Below are positions 1 through 7,866 of a stretch of 64,000 bases of DNA, piece after piece. The stretch is from JBLMYQ01 sp050260055 (GTDB lineage Bacteria > Bacillota > Clostridia > Acetivibrionales > UBA4821). The position numbers were made by a program, and so were the translations under genes. Every line of letters starts with the position of its first letter. Position 1 is the first letter of the stretch. The notes beneath the pieces were generated by a model. The model worked only from the letters and a program-made list of their open reading frames with translations. It was not told the DNA's origin and made no database searches. Where the stretch lies: contig JBLNBO010000038.1 of the NCBI GenBank assembly GCA_050260055.1, positions 1-64,000 of the forward strand, written 5' to 3'.

Positions 1-1
1 T

Positions 2-394
2 TCTGTGGCAAATGGCATAATTACCGGAGTCGCTAAAGGTGAAACTGATGTATACGCAGAATATCAAGGTTCCTATGATTATGTGACTGTCAGCGTAATC
101 AATAGTATTACCAATCTAAGCATCCAGGTTGAAAACAAGACCATGGTTAAAGGCAGTTCCCAAAAGGTCACAGTACTAGCACGTTTGAGCTCAGGCGCAT
201 ATGAAGATGTTACAAAAGACTGCGATCTTTCAATAAGTAATTATTACTTCTTGGAGTTCAACTATGATTTTGACGAAGAAGGAAATATAGGAATTAATGC
301 GCTAGACAGAGGAAAGGCAAAAATCACTGCGCGTTATGGGTCTAAGCGGGCAATTCTCAATATCAGGATAATACAAGCCGAGCTTCAAAACTAG
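2..394 (+). CDS. C-terminal end of an Ig-like (Big_2) repeat surface protein, 5' truncated
   Basis: The open frame runs off the left edge of the window (codons SVANG before the first GTG), so only the last 131 residues are present. The segment ANGIITGVAKGETDVYAEY followed by VTVSV is the typical end of a bacterial Ig-like group 2 domain. A second domain of similar kind follows (residues about 38-125: VTVLARLSSGAYEDVTKDC, then GKAKITARYG). Such domains serve as stalks or adhesive modules of secreted or wall-attached proteins. There is no anchor after the last domain, so any anchor or catalytic module must lie upstream, outside the window. The gene ends about 30 nt before a strong palindromic terminator and converges on manC. 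Confidence 0.75.
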   Translation, partial: SVANGIITGVAKGETDVYAEYQGSYDYVTVSVINSITNLSIQVENKTMVKGSSQKVTVLARLSSGAYEDVTKDCDLSISNYYFLEFNYDFDEEGNIGINALDRGKAKITARYGSKRAILNIRIIQAELQN

Positions 395-427
395 CTCTTT
401 AAAAATAGAATCATACTGATTTGAGAT

Positions 428-466
428 AAAGGGCTGATTGTTTAAACAATCAGCCCTTTACTTTTT
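428..466. terminator. Bidirectional palindromic terminator
   Basis: AAAGGGCTGATTGTTT (428-443) is followed at once by its exact reverse complement (444-459), then ACTTTTTT. It can end the plus-strand Ig-like gene. The last codons of the convergent manC gene lie inside the same palindrome, since the manC stop codon is at 442-444. Confidence 0.85.
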
Positions 467-1842
467 TGTTCAATTATTTTAAAGTTAACAACATCATCTT
501 CCTCTAGATAGCTTCCGTTTTGAACCTCAATTATCTCCAAGTCGACCTTTCCGGGATTCTCCAATACATACCTTACTGCTTTAGGCATAAATATGCTCTC
601 GTTTTCACTTACATATCTTATATCTTCATCGATAGTTATTTTCGCAGTGCCTTTTATTACAATCCAATGTTCGCTTCTATGGTAGTGCATTTGCATTAGA
701 ATCTTTTGTTCAGGGTAAATGGTCATTTTCTTAACTTTATATCCCAAGCCTCTTGCTATAGTCGTATAATTACCCCAAAGCATATATGAGGTTGTATGCT
801 GAATTGCCTCTTTTCGCTTAGTCTTTTTAAGCTTTTCTACAAACTCTTTTACTTTCTGAGATTCACCTTTTTTAGAAACTAGTATAACATCATCCGTTTC
901 AATAACTATCATATCTTCAAGCCCAATCCCTGCAACCAGTCTATCAGCACCTATCAATAATGAGTCAGAACAATCTATGGTCATACAATCCCCGTTTTTT
1001 ACATTCTTATTCTCATCCTTTTGCATAGCGTCGTAAATTGCATCCCATGAACCAATATCATTCCAATAAGAACTTATTGGTATTGTTATAACCCTGCTTG
1101 ATTTTTCAGCAACCGCATAATCAATTGATATTGACGGCATCCCTTCAAAATTCCGTATCATCTCTTCATATGAGTTATTAGTAAATAAATCATATATTCC
1201 TGCTTGATGTAAAGCTAGTTCTTCAATAAATGTTTTTATTGAAAACGCGTACATTCCTGAATTCCAATAATATTTTCCGCTTGAAACATATTGCATAGCT
1301 CTTGCCAAATCAGGTTTTTCAACAAACTCATCGACTTTATGTCCATATTGCCAGGGCAAGCCAATCTTTATGTAGCCATAACCTGTTTCAGGCTTATTTG
1401 GCTTCACTCCTATAGTTACAATTTTATTATTTTGAGCAGCTTTGATTACCGTCTTAACATCATTAATAAATACGTCTTTTGGAATAATAACATGGTCTGA
1501 CGGGCAAATAAAAAGCACTTCATCAGTCTCCCCGCCTATTTTTTCGAGAATGTACTTTGCCGCAAGAGCAATTGCTGGCGCAGTATTTTTGGCACAGGGT
1601 TCTAGAAGTACATGCGCATTTTCTATACCGCAATCTTTTATCTCAGCCTCAACATGGTAATAGTATTCCTGATTTGTTACAACAATTATATCTTTTGGTT
1701 CAACAAGTTCAGAATATCTGTCAAATGTCTGCCCCAGAAGTGTTTTATCTGAACCAATTTTTAAGAATTGCTTCGGAAAACTTGTACGGGATAAAGGAAA
1801 AAGCCTTGTTCCTCCACCACCGGCAAGTATAATTATTTTCAT
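442..1842 (-). CDS. manC: Mannose-1-phosphate guanylyltransferase / mannose-6-phosphate isomerase (ManC/AlgA type)
   Basis: This enzyme makes GDP-mannose from mannose-1-phosphate and GTP, and in bifunctional members also interconverts fructose-6-P and mannose-6-P. Residues 1-30 carry the nucleotidyltransferase signature (GGGGTRLFPLSR, then PKQFL). Later come DEFVEKPD and NSGMYAF of the sugar-nucleotide site. The C-terminal 110 residues form the cupin isomerase-type domain with the motif QMHYHRSEHW. At 466 residues it matches the bifunctional family. The start follows a purine-rich GGAGGTT site. It is the last gene of a minus-strand block of polysaccharide genes, so it probably supplies GDP-mannose for a wall polysaccharide or teichoic-acid-like polymer. 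Its 3' end lies within the palindromic terminator. Confidence 0.9.
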   Translation of the reverse strand: MKIIILAGGGGTRLFPLSRTSFPKQFLKIGSDKTLLGQTFDRYSELVEPKDIIVVTNQEYYYHVEAEIKDCGIENAHVLLEPCAKNTAPAIALAAKYILEKIGGETDEVLFICPSDHVIIPKDVFINDVKTVIKAAQNNKIVTIGVKPNKPETGYGYIKIGLPWQYGHKVDEFVEKPDLARAMQYVSSGKYYWNSGMYAFSIKTFIEELALHQAGIYDLFTNNSYEEMIRNFEGMPSISIDYAVAEKSSRVITIPISSYWNDIGSWDAIYDAMQKDENKNVKNGDCMTIDCSDSLLIGADRLVAGIGLEDMIVIETDDVILVSKKGESQKVKEFVEKLKKTKRKEAIQHTTSYMLWGNYTTIARGLGYKVKKMTIYPEQKILMQMHYHRSEHWIVIKGTAKITIDEDIRYVSENESIFMPKAVRYVLENPGKVDLEIIEVQNGSYLEEDDVVNFKIIEQKSKGLIV

Positions 1843-1927
1843 GCTTTTTTAACCTCCAGCCGAATTTTAATAATATTATTCTCCGAATTTTGGAATTTTA
1901 GAAGCACAAAAATAATTTATTTAAGAA

Positions 1928-3781
1928 TTAATATTTATCCTGAATTTTTTTGCCAAACATCCTGTCGTACTGCATTAGCCAGTATTCATTCATGAGCTTT
2001 TTATACTTTGCGTCATCTCCAGCATGCAGGTTACCTTCCGAATCAATTTTTAACTCATATATAAAACCGGGCAATGTCCTATATACCATATCAACAAAAT
2101 TAAAATATGCAGGTATTTGTTTTCCTGCCATTTTGAGCGCATACAATCCCAAAAAAGAATCGCTCATATCTTTTATTACTTTCTTTTCCTGCTTATAGTT
2201 TGTCCAAATAACAACCGGAACACTTCTCATTTTCTTATAGTCATTTAATGACCACTTAAGGCTATCCCCAGAGGACAAATAACCAGCATCTTTATAAACC
2301 GAATAGTTATCTCCTAATAGAGGCATATGGTCTCCAAAGAAAACAATCATAGTAGGCTCTTTAATTTTATCTGCATAATCTACAAGAGCTTTTAAAGACT
2401 GGTCTGCATCCTTCAAGCCTTGTGCATAAGTCTCAAGTAACTCTTTAGACTTTTCTGTGATATTCCCTGAAACCTCAATTTGATTTGTCTTATACCTCTT
2501 GTTATCATACGGTCCATGATTTTGCATTGTTACTGAATAAATAAAAACAGGCTGTTCATTATCATTCACTAGTTTTATAATTTCTTTTGAGACTTCCGAG
2601 TCAGATATATAAGCTCCTTTATGCTTTGCATTCTTCATACCTTCACTGCTTATAAAAGTATCGAATCCCATATTTTTATAAACACTGTTTCTATTCCAGA
2701 ACCATCCGAAATATGAATGTACTGCTGCTGCATAATACCCCTGCCCTTTTAATATACTAGCCAGCGACAAAGTTGGTCCCTTAATGAACTGCTGATATGG
2801 TACAGAACCTTGGGGAAGGAAACTTACCGAATTACCTGTCAGAACCTCAAATTCTACATTTGCGGTTAACCCTCCGTATACAGGAGAAAGCAACCAGCCA
2901 GAAGTATATTTCTTTTGAAGTTTTCGAAAGGTCGGAATTGGGTCCTCGCTAAAAGTAACCGATTCCATAACTGTCGGATCCCAAAACGCTTCACTCATTA
3001 CGAAAATTATATTTGGACTTTTTGAATCTTGATTATTATCCGTACTATCAAAGGTGGTTTCATTCATAGCACTAATGATACTGTTTTTCGAATATCCTGC
3101 AGGCTTAGAAATTACGGAGTTCTTTACATTTCTTAAAAACGATAGCACAAATCCATTCTTATGATAATTATCATCCTGTTTCCATGTTATTTCACCCATT
3201 CCTCCATTTGATAAGAAATCTCTAAGGGGCACAGGTTTTATATATGAAAAGTTTAAAAGTATAACAAATGCAAATAAACCTATTATGACCCGTGGAACAT
3301 AGCCAATTTTTAGCTTAGGCAGATAAAATCTCAAAACAAATATCAATACCGCCGCCAAAATTATTATAAACAATATTACAAACCCTATTTGATTTTGGAG
3401 AAGAGGGAAAATATTAATTCCTTCTTTTTTAAGCAGCAGATTACTAGGGAACAGGGGCTCCCCTAGAAACTTTTCCTTATAACTGCTTGCAAGAGAAAGA
3501 ATTAGCAAAGAAAAATAAGCCATGCTGCTGCTGATATAAACACACCCGAAAATGGAATAGAGAAGAACCATTATTGTAAAAACAAGAATGAAATTTGTAA
3601 GAAAGATTTGAGGTGTACTTATACACCAATTAAATACAGTTTCAAAATCATTTCTATGAATGATTTCTATTGAGAAAGTTAGAATTAAAGACAATATAAA
3701 AAAAATTGTTATAGCAATATAATCATTTTTATTTAGCTTTTTGTTATTGCTAAAGCCTCCCAAAAAGCTCATATTAAGCAT
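1928..3781 (-). CDS. LTA-synthase-family membrane sulfatase (phosphoglycerol transferase)
   Basis: A 617-residue protein with about five N-terminal membrane segments (residues 20-220) and an extracellular sulfatase-fold domain (about 255-600). Visible family features are NIIFVMSEAFWDPT (metal-binding start of the fold), GLTANVEFEVLTG with the likely nucleophile Thr306, HSYFGWFWNR, and FFGDHMPLLGDNY (metal ligands). LtaS-type enzymes transfer glycerol-phosphate from phosphatidylglycerol onto a growing teichoic acid outside the cell. It lies 5 nt after the flippase and before manC, so it may decorate the polysaccharide made by this block with glycerol-phosphate. The exact acceptor cannot be read from the sequence. 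Confidence 0.85.
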   Translation of the reverse strand: MLNMSFLGGFSNNKKLNKNDYIAITIFFILSLILTFSIEIIHRNDFETVFNWCISTPQIFLTNFILVFTIMVLLYSIFGCVYISSSMAYFSLLILSLASSYKEKFLGEPLFPSNLLLKKEGINIFPLLQNQIGFVILFIIILAAVLIFVLRFYLPKLKIGYVPRVIIGLFAFVILLNFSYIKPVPLRDFLSNGGMGEITWKQDDNYHKNGFVLSFLRNVKNSVISKPAGYSKNSIISAMNETTFDSTDNNQDSKSPNIIFVMSEAFWDPTVMESVTFSEDPIPTFRKLQKKYTSGWLLSPVYGGLTANVEFEVLTGNSVSFLPQGSVPYQQFIKGPTLSLASILKGQGYYAAAVHSYFGWFWNRNSVYKNMGFDTFISSEGMKNAKHKGAYISDSEVSKEIIKLVNDNEQPVFIYSVTMQNHGPYDNKRYKTNQIEVSGNITEKSKELLETYAQGLKDADQSLKALVDYADKIKEPTMIVFFGDHMPLLGDNYSVYKDAGYLSSGDSLKWSLNDYKKMRSVPVVIWTNYKQEKKVIKDMSDSFLGLYALKMAGKQIPAYFNFVDMVYRTLPGFIYELKIDSEGNLHAGDDAKYKKLMNEYWLMQYDRMFGKKIQDKY

Positions 3782-3786
3782 CCCCT

Positions 3787-5019
3787 TTAAAAATTAGCAA
3801 GTTCGTTTCCGTTTGCTTCATATATATTTTCTTTTTTCCTTAGCAGTACATCTAAAATATTTATAATAATAAGAACCGTCCCAACTCCAAACAATATATA
3901 TAATACCTGATAAATGGTCTGATGGTAAATGGTAATTAATACAATTTCAGAAATGCTCCCTAAAATCATACTCCAAACAGAAATCTTAGCCTTGCCGACT
4001 GCAAGGTTGAAATTCGCTACTACATTTAGAAGGCATAATGGGAACATTGCAAGGCACATTAGCTTTATATAAGGAAGTGCCGGGAGAAATCTTGAACCAA
4101 AAAATATTTTCGTTATGAGCTCCGGAAAGACAAAAATTCCGGCAACACCAGCACCGCACAAGACTGAACTATATAGCAGCGCCTTTCTAAGCGACATATA
4201 AACATCATTATTTAGTACATTTGCTTCGGTTACCAGAGGGAACATTGCCATTACAATTGCATAAGGAAAATAAAATATTGCCCTGCCGAATATTACTGCC
4301 GCCCCATAAACCCCTGATTCGTAAGAAGAAAAATAATGCTTAATCATAATCATATCAATGTTTGTCAACAAGGTCATACAAAGGGTTACTATAAATATCG
4401 GAACTCCATATCTAAAAGCTTTGCTCCTGCCAAGAGCTACATCTTTTTGACCATTTGTTATAAATCTCTTTCTGATTGCCCAGAACCCATATGCTATAGC
4501 TGCTAAATTGCCTATAAGCAGTGCTCCTATAGCACCTTCAAGTTTATATCCTATCAAAACAAGTATTATACCCAATATTAGCCTTACAATTGGACTTACG
4601 ACATTTACGATACCTAAACGCCAAAACTGCATTAATCCTTGAAAAGTCCCCACTGAGATTGGAAGGATAAATACTGTTGCAATTGTGAATACAAGTAAAA
4701 TTACAGATGATAGCTTATCAATATTTAAGAACCATTTAATTAGCGGAGATAGTGCCAAGAAAGCAGTTGTGAGAATAAGTGTAAATACACTAATATAAAA
4801 AAGGGTTTTTCTAAGGAAAAATCCTATTTTAAAAGCCTCTTTGGTAGCAGAATACTCAGTTATGTACTTTGATACAACCAGGGTAATTGCCGTTCCAGGT
4901 ACCGAAATAATTGTAATTAGCGAAAACAATGCATTCAAAGCACCATATTCATTAAATGGCAATAACCTTCCCATAATTATTTGGTAAAGATAATTGCAAA
5001 TATTAGCTATCATAATCAT
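3787..5019 (-). CDS. Polysaccharide flippase (MATE/Wzx-like, oligosaccharide flippase superfamily)
   Basis: Hydrophobic throughout with about 12 predicted membrane segments. The opening NYLYQIIMGRLLPFNEYGAL is the usual start of TM1 and first loop in Wzx/MurJ-like flippases, which move lipid-linked sugar units across the membrane. The coordinates use the first canonical ATG (410 residues). However, the frame stays open upstream to 5067, and the added residues (KLKELEKGSLIIFS) complete the typical positively charged N-terminus of the family. An ATA codon at 5067-5065 sits 7 nt after a GGAGTG site, so the true protein probably has 426 residues and a non-canonical start. It follows the polymerase gene and precedes the LTA-synthase-like gene. 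Confidence 0.85.
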   Translation of the reverse strand: MIMIANICNYLYQIIMGRLLPFNEYGALNALFSLITIISVPGTAITLVVSKYITEYSATKEAFKIGFFLRKTLFYISVFTLILTTAFLALSPLIKWFLNIDKLSSVILLVFTIATVFILPISVGTFQGLMQFWRLGIVNVVSPIVRLILGIILVLIGYKLEGAIGALLIGNLAAIAYGFWAIRKRFITNGQKDVALGRSKAFRYGVPIFIVTLCMTLLTNIDMIMIKHYFSSYESGVYGAAVIFGRAIFYFPYAIVMAMFPLVTEANVLNNDVYMSLRKALLYSSVLCGAGVAGIFVFPELITKIFFGSRFLPALPYIKLMCLAMFPLCLLNVVANFNLAVGKAKISVWSMILGSISEIVLITIYHQTIYQVLYILFGVGTVLIIINILDVLLRKKENIYEANGNELANF

Positions 5020-5064
5020 AGAGAATATTATAAGACTTCCTTTTTCAAGCTCTTTAAGTTTAAC

Positions 5065-5080
5065 TATCGGGTTTCACTCC
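5065..5080 (-). promoter_or_regulatory. Ribosome binding site with probable ATA start codon for the flippase
   Basis: On the minus strand GGAGTG (5080-5075) is followed by 7 nt and then ATA (5067-5065), in frame with the flippase. No ATG, GTG or TTG occurs between the upstream stop TGA and the ATG at 5019. That ATG has only a distant purine-rich stretch about 15 nt away and would remove the normal N-terminus of the first membrane helix. Confidence 0.5.
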
Positions 5081-5090
5081 ATTCGATTGA

Positions 5091-7808
5091 TTACTTTTTA
5101 CCCAGCATCTTCTCTGCCTGGCTGACAACTTCATCAAATTCCGTAGTAATGGTTATCGGCTTTAATGACTGTTTCGCAGCTTCCTCAAATTCTTTCTTTA
5201 TACCTGCCGCCTTCTTAAAACACTCCACCGCCGTGTTGCCTTTACCTTTTTTAATTGCAGTCTCACCAGCCATTATATATAATTGCCCCTTTGCAGCATA
5301 TGCCTCACTAATAAACCTTCCTTGCACAGCAACCTTATCAGCATAAGCAAGCCCTTCCTCAATATTGCCAGTTGCAATTGAATAAGAAGACATCGTAGAT
5401 AAAGCATCAAGAGAGTTAGGTTCATTTTTAACATTAAGCTCGATATTTTCTTTTAACTGCCTTCCTAATTGAGAAATTTGTTCCTTGTCCAGATTTTGCC
5501 CTACCATTTGGTACATATTTAGGTATTCAATGTATCTTTGCCTCTTCTTTTCATCAAGTGGTTGAAGCTTTAAATAATCGCTGTAAATTGGAACTAATAC
5601 AGGCAAAACCTGTGCAAGCTCTTTCTTAAGAACCTTATTTGAATTAAACTTGCTTTCATAAGCATTAGCCTTAGCAATTAAAGCTCTGCCATTTATTGAA
5701 TTTAATCCTGCAGCAGTGAGAATCAACATCAATATTATGCTAATGACTGTGGTGGCATAGTTAATGCCAATCATAGCATCGGTATAATTTTGTTTCTTCT
5801 CATCTTTGTACATTCTTATCTGAATATCTTGATGGCCTTCACGCATAGTATATAATCCTGAAATAATCCCGGTTAGAGCCCATACAACTATTGGAATGGC
5901 ACTTAGTGAAAAATCGAAATCTATGACGCTGTGAGCATATAACGAAAGTATGGTGGTAAAGATTACTCCAGAAAGAATAATTCTTTGAAAATCTTCCTGA
6001 TTCTCCGGTTCTTCTTTTTTCCCTTGAATTCTAATCTTAACATAATGGTGAATAATCAAAACTATGAGGGCTATTAACACTAAAATTCCTAAGAATCCTG
6101 TTTCAACCCATAATTGTACTGGATAATTATGAACCTCATTAGAAGAGTATTCATAAGATTGATATTGATGATAAGTTGCTCTCCAACCTCCACCGCCAGT
6201 TCCAAAAGGATTTGCAGCTATTATCTTAAACGCATCCCCAACAAATACAAATCTTTCCCAGGCATTATGGGTTTGAAGGCTGATATCCTGAATCCTGTAA
6301 ACAAGTTCTGTCGGAAGAAACTTATATTGTACAATTATTCTTTTTGTCTTACCTGCTTCTGCTTCCTTCAAAACAAAATTTGAAAAGGAAGCGCTTGTAT
6401 TCCGACTGATATTCTGCATCTGGAGCCTTAATATTGCGGTATTTGCTTTAGTTGTAAAGGTAAGGGTTTTTGATGCTTTTTCATCTTTGCCAGCTGCTGC
6501 TACAAGCGGTTCTAAGTTATTAAACTTATCCATACTTAAAACTGATACTATATATGCATCTTCTTTTAAACTGTTCGAACGCGAATCGACATAAAAATCC
6601 AATGTATACTTTGTTGACGGCTTTATTTTCGTAAGGTCCCTGATAACTACTTTTGCCGAATTTGCCTCTGAAGCATCATGCTTAATCACAAGAGGTTTTT
6701 CGATATTGAGTGCAATACCTACAAGAACAGCAAGAACTATAATTACTGCTGCGGCAATTCCTGCATATATTTTAATACTTACATTTATCAAAAATTTCTT
6801 TAATATCTGCACCAAGCTTGTTAAAACTGCTGAAATAACTATTCCTGCAAGTATTGTAAGCCATACTTTTGAATACTGCCCCGAATTTACAAAATTTCCA
6901 AACATGGATGAAAATAATACACCTGTAGCTGCAGGAATAACAGCATCAACAATAAAACTCAGCGATAGCTTTTTATTCCAAAGAGAAATAAAGAGCACCA
7001 AGGCCATAACCGGAAGCACTACAATCATTCCTCTGGAGCCTGTAAGGATAAATGTATAAAACACAATAAATCCTGCTGCTCCGTACCAAGCTCTTTTCCA
7101 ATATGAATCTGATATCATGAGAAGCCCTGCAATAAGGAAAAATACTGCGCCAAGATATGAAGCAAGCACGTTGGGATATTGAAGAGTAGAATAAATTCTT
7201 TCCGCTTCAAATCCTCCAAAAAATTTAAATGTCATAAGATTTGCCGCTCCTGCTTTAAGATGCAACCAAACAGGAATCTGTTGGAGAACCCAATTAATTT
7301 TGTTTGTAGCTCCTGCGCCGGCACCGGCATCTATTCCAAGTAAACAAACACCTACTGCACTTACTATTATTGCATTAAGCAGAACTTTTATATTCTTATC
7401 TTCTTTAATAATATCTCTGCATATTATATAAATTAAGAAGTAATTAATATACCTTAGAAATTTGTCCCATGCCCCCTGAGCGCTTGCAAAAAAGCCAAAA
7501 ACTATTGGGATTGCATAAACTATGACTATCAGTAAAGCGACAATATCCAGCCAGGTCTTAATTATTTTAAAATCTTTATCAATTAGTCTTTTAATAAGAA
7601 AAATTAAGAAAAGCAGTCCAGAATAAAAAAATGTTGTAGCCATTTCTTCATTAAAATATAATCCTCTGAAAAATGGTGCATAAAAAAGCAAAAACACCAA
7701 ACCAATAAGGACACAAATATTTAGCGTTTTAATCAAAGGAAACGGCCTTTTAGAAGTCTCAACTGCTTTTGGGTTTTTATTTTTAACATTAGAATTTTTC
7801 TTACTCAT
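5091..7808 (-). CDS. O-antigen ligase / Wzy-like polysaccharide polymerase with C-terminal TPR-like region
   Basis: A 905-residue membrane protein. Residues about 25-370 hold ten or so membrane helices with GSRGMIVVLPVMALVLF. Residues about 375-480 form an extracellular insert of beta-rich type (KPSTKYTLDFYVDSRSN). The O-antigen-ligase hallmark loop follows (NPFGTGGGGWRATYHQYQ, then SSNEVHNYPVQLWVETG), with more helices and a 210-residue hydrophilic tail. That tail has TPR-like helices and sequences such as AYAAKGQLYIMAGE and GNTAVECFKKAAGI. The family joins or polymerises lipid-linked glycan units outside the cell. It heads a block with flippase, LTA-synthase-like protein and ManC, which suggests synthesis of a secondary wall polysaccharide. 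The glycan itself cannot be predicted. Confidence 0.8.
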   Translation of the reverse strand: MSKKNSNVKNKNPKAVETSKRPFPLIKTLNICVLIGLVFLLFYAPFFRGLYFNEEMATTFFYSGLLFLIFLIKRLIDKDFKIIKTWLDIVALLIVIVYAIPIVFGFFASAQGAWDKFLRYINYFLIYIICRDIIKEDKNIKVLLNAIIVSAVGVCLLGIDAGAGAGATNKINWVLQQIPVWLHLKAGAANLMTFKFFGGFEAERIYSTLQYPNVLASYLGAVFFLIAGLLMISDSYWKRAWYGAAGFIVFYTFILTGSRGMIVVLPVMALVLFISLWNKKLSLSFIVDAVIPAATGVLFSSMFGNFVNSGQYSKVWLTILAGIVISAVLTSLVQILKKFLINVSIKIYAGIAAAVIIVLAVLVGIALNIEKPLVIKHDASEANSAKVVIRDLTKIKPSTKYTLDFYVDSRSNSLKEDAYIVSVLSMDKFNNLEPLVAAAGKDEKASKTLTFTTKANTAILRLQMQNISRNTSASFSNFVLKEAEAGKTKRIIVQYKFLPTELVYRIQDISLQTHNAWERFVFVGDAFKIIAANPFGTGGGGWRATYHQYQSYEYSSNEVHNYPVQLWVETGFLGILVLIALIVLIIHHYVKIRIQGKKEEPENQEDFQRIILSGVIFTTILSLYAHSVIDFDFSLSAIPIVVWALTGIISGLYTMREGHQDIQIRMYKDEKKQNYTDAMIGINYATTVISIILMLILTAAGLNSINGRALIAKANAYESKFNSNKVLKKELAQVLPVLVPIYSDYLKLQPLDEKKRQRYIEYLNMYQMVGQNLDKEQISQLGRQLKENIELNVKNEPNSLDALSTMSSYSIATGNIEEGLAYADKVAVQGRFISEAYAAKGQLYIMAGETAIKKGKGNTAVECFKKAAGIKKEFEEAAKQSLKPITITTEFDEVVSQAEKMLGKK

Positions 7809-7866
7809 TCGTTTTCTCCCTAATAAAATAATAAATTATTGACTCGAATTAGTTTAACATATTTCA

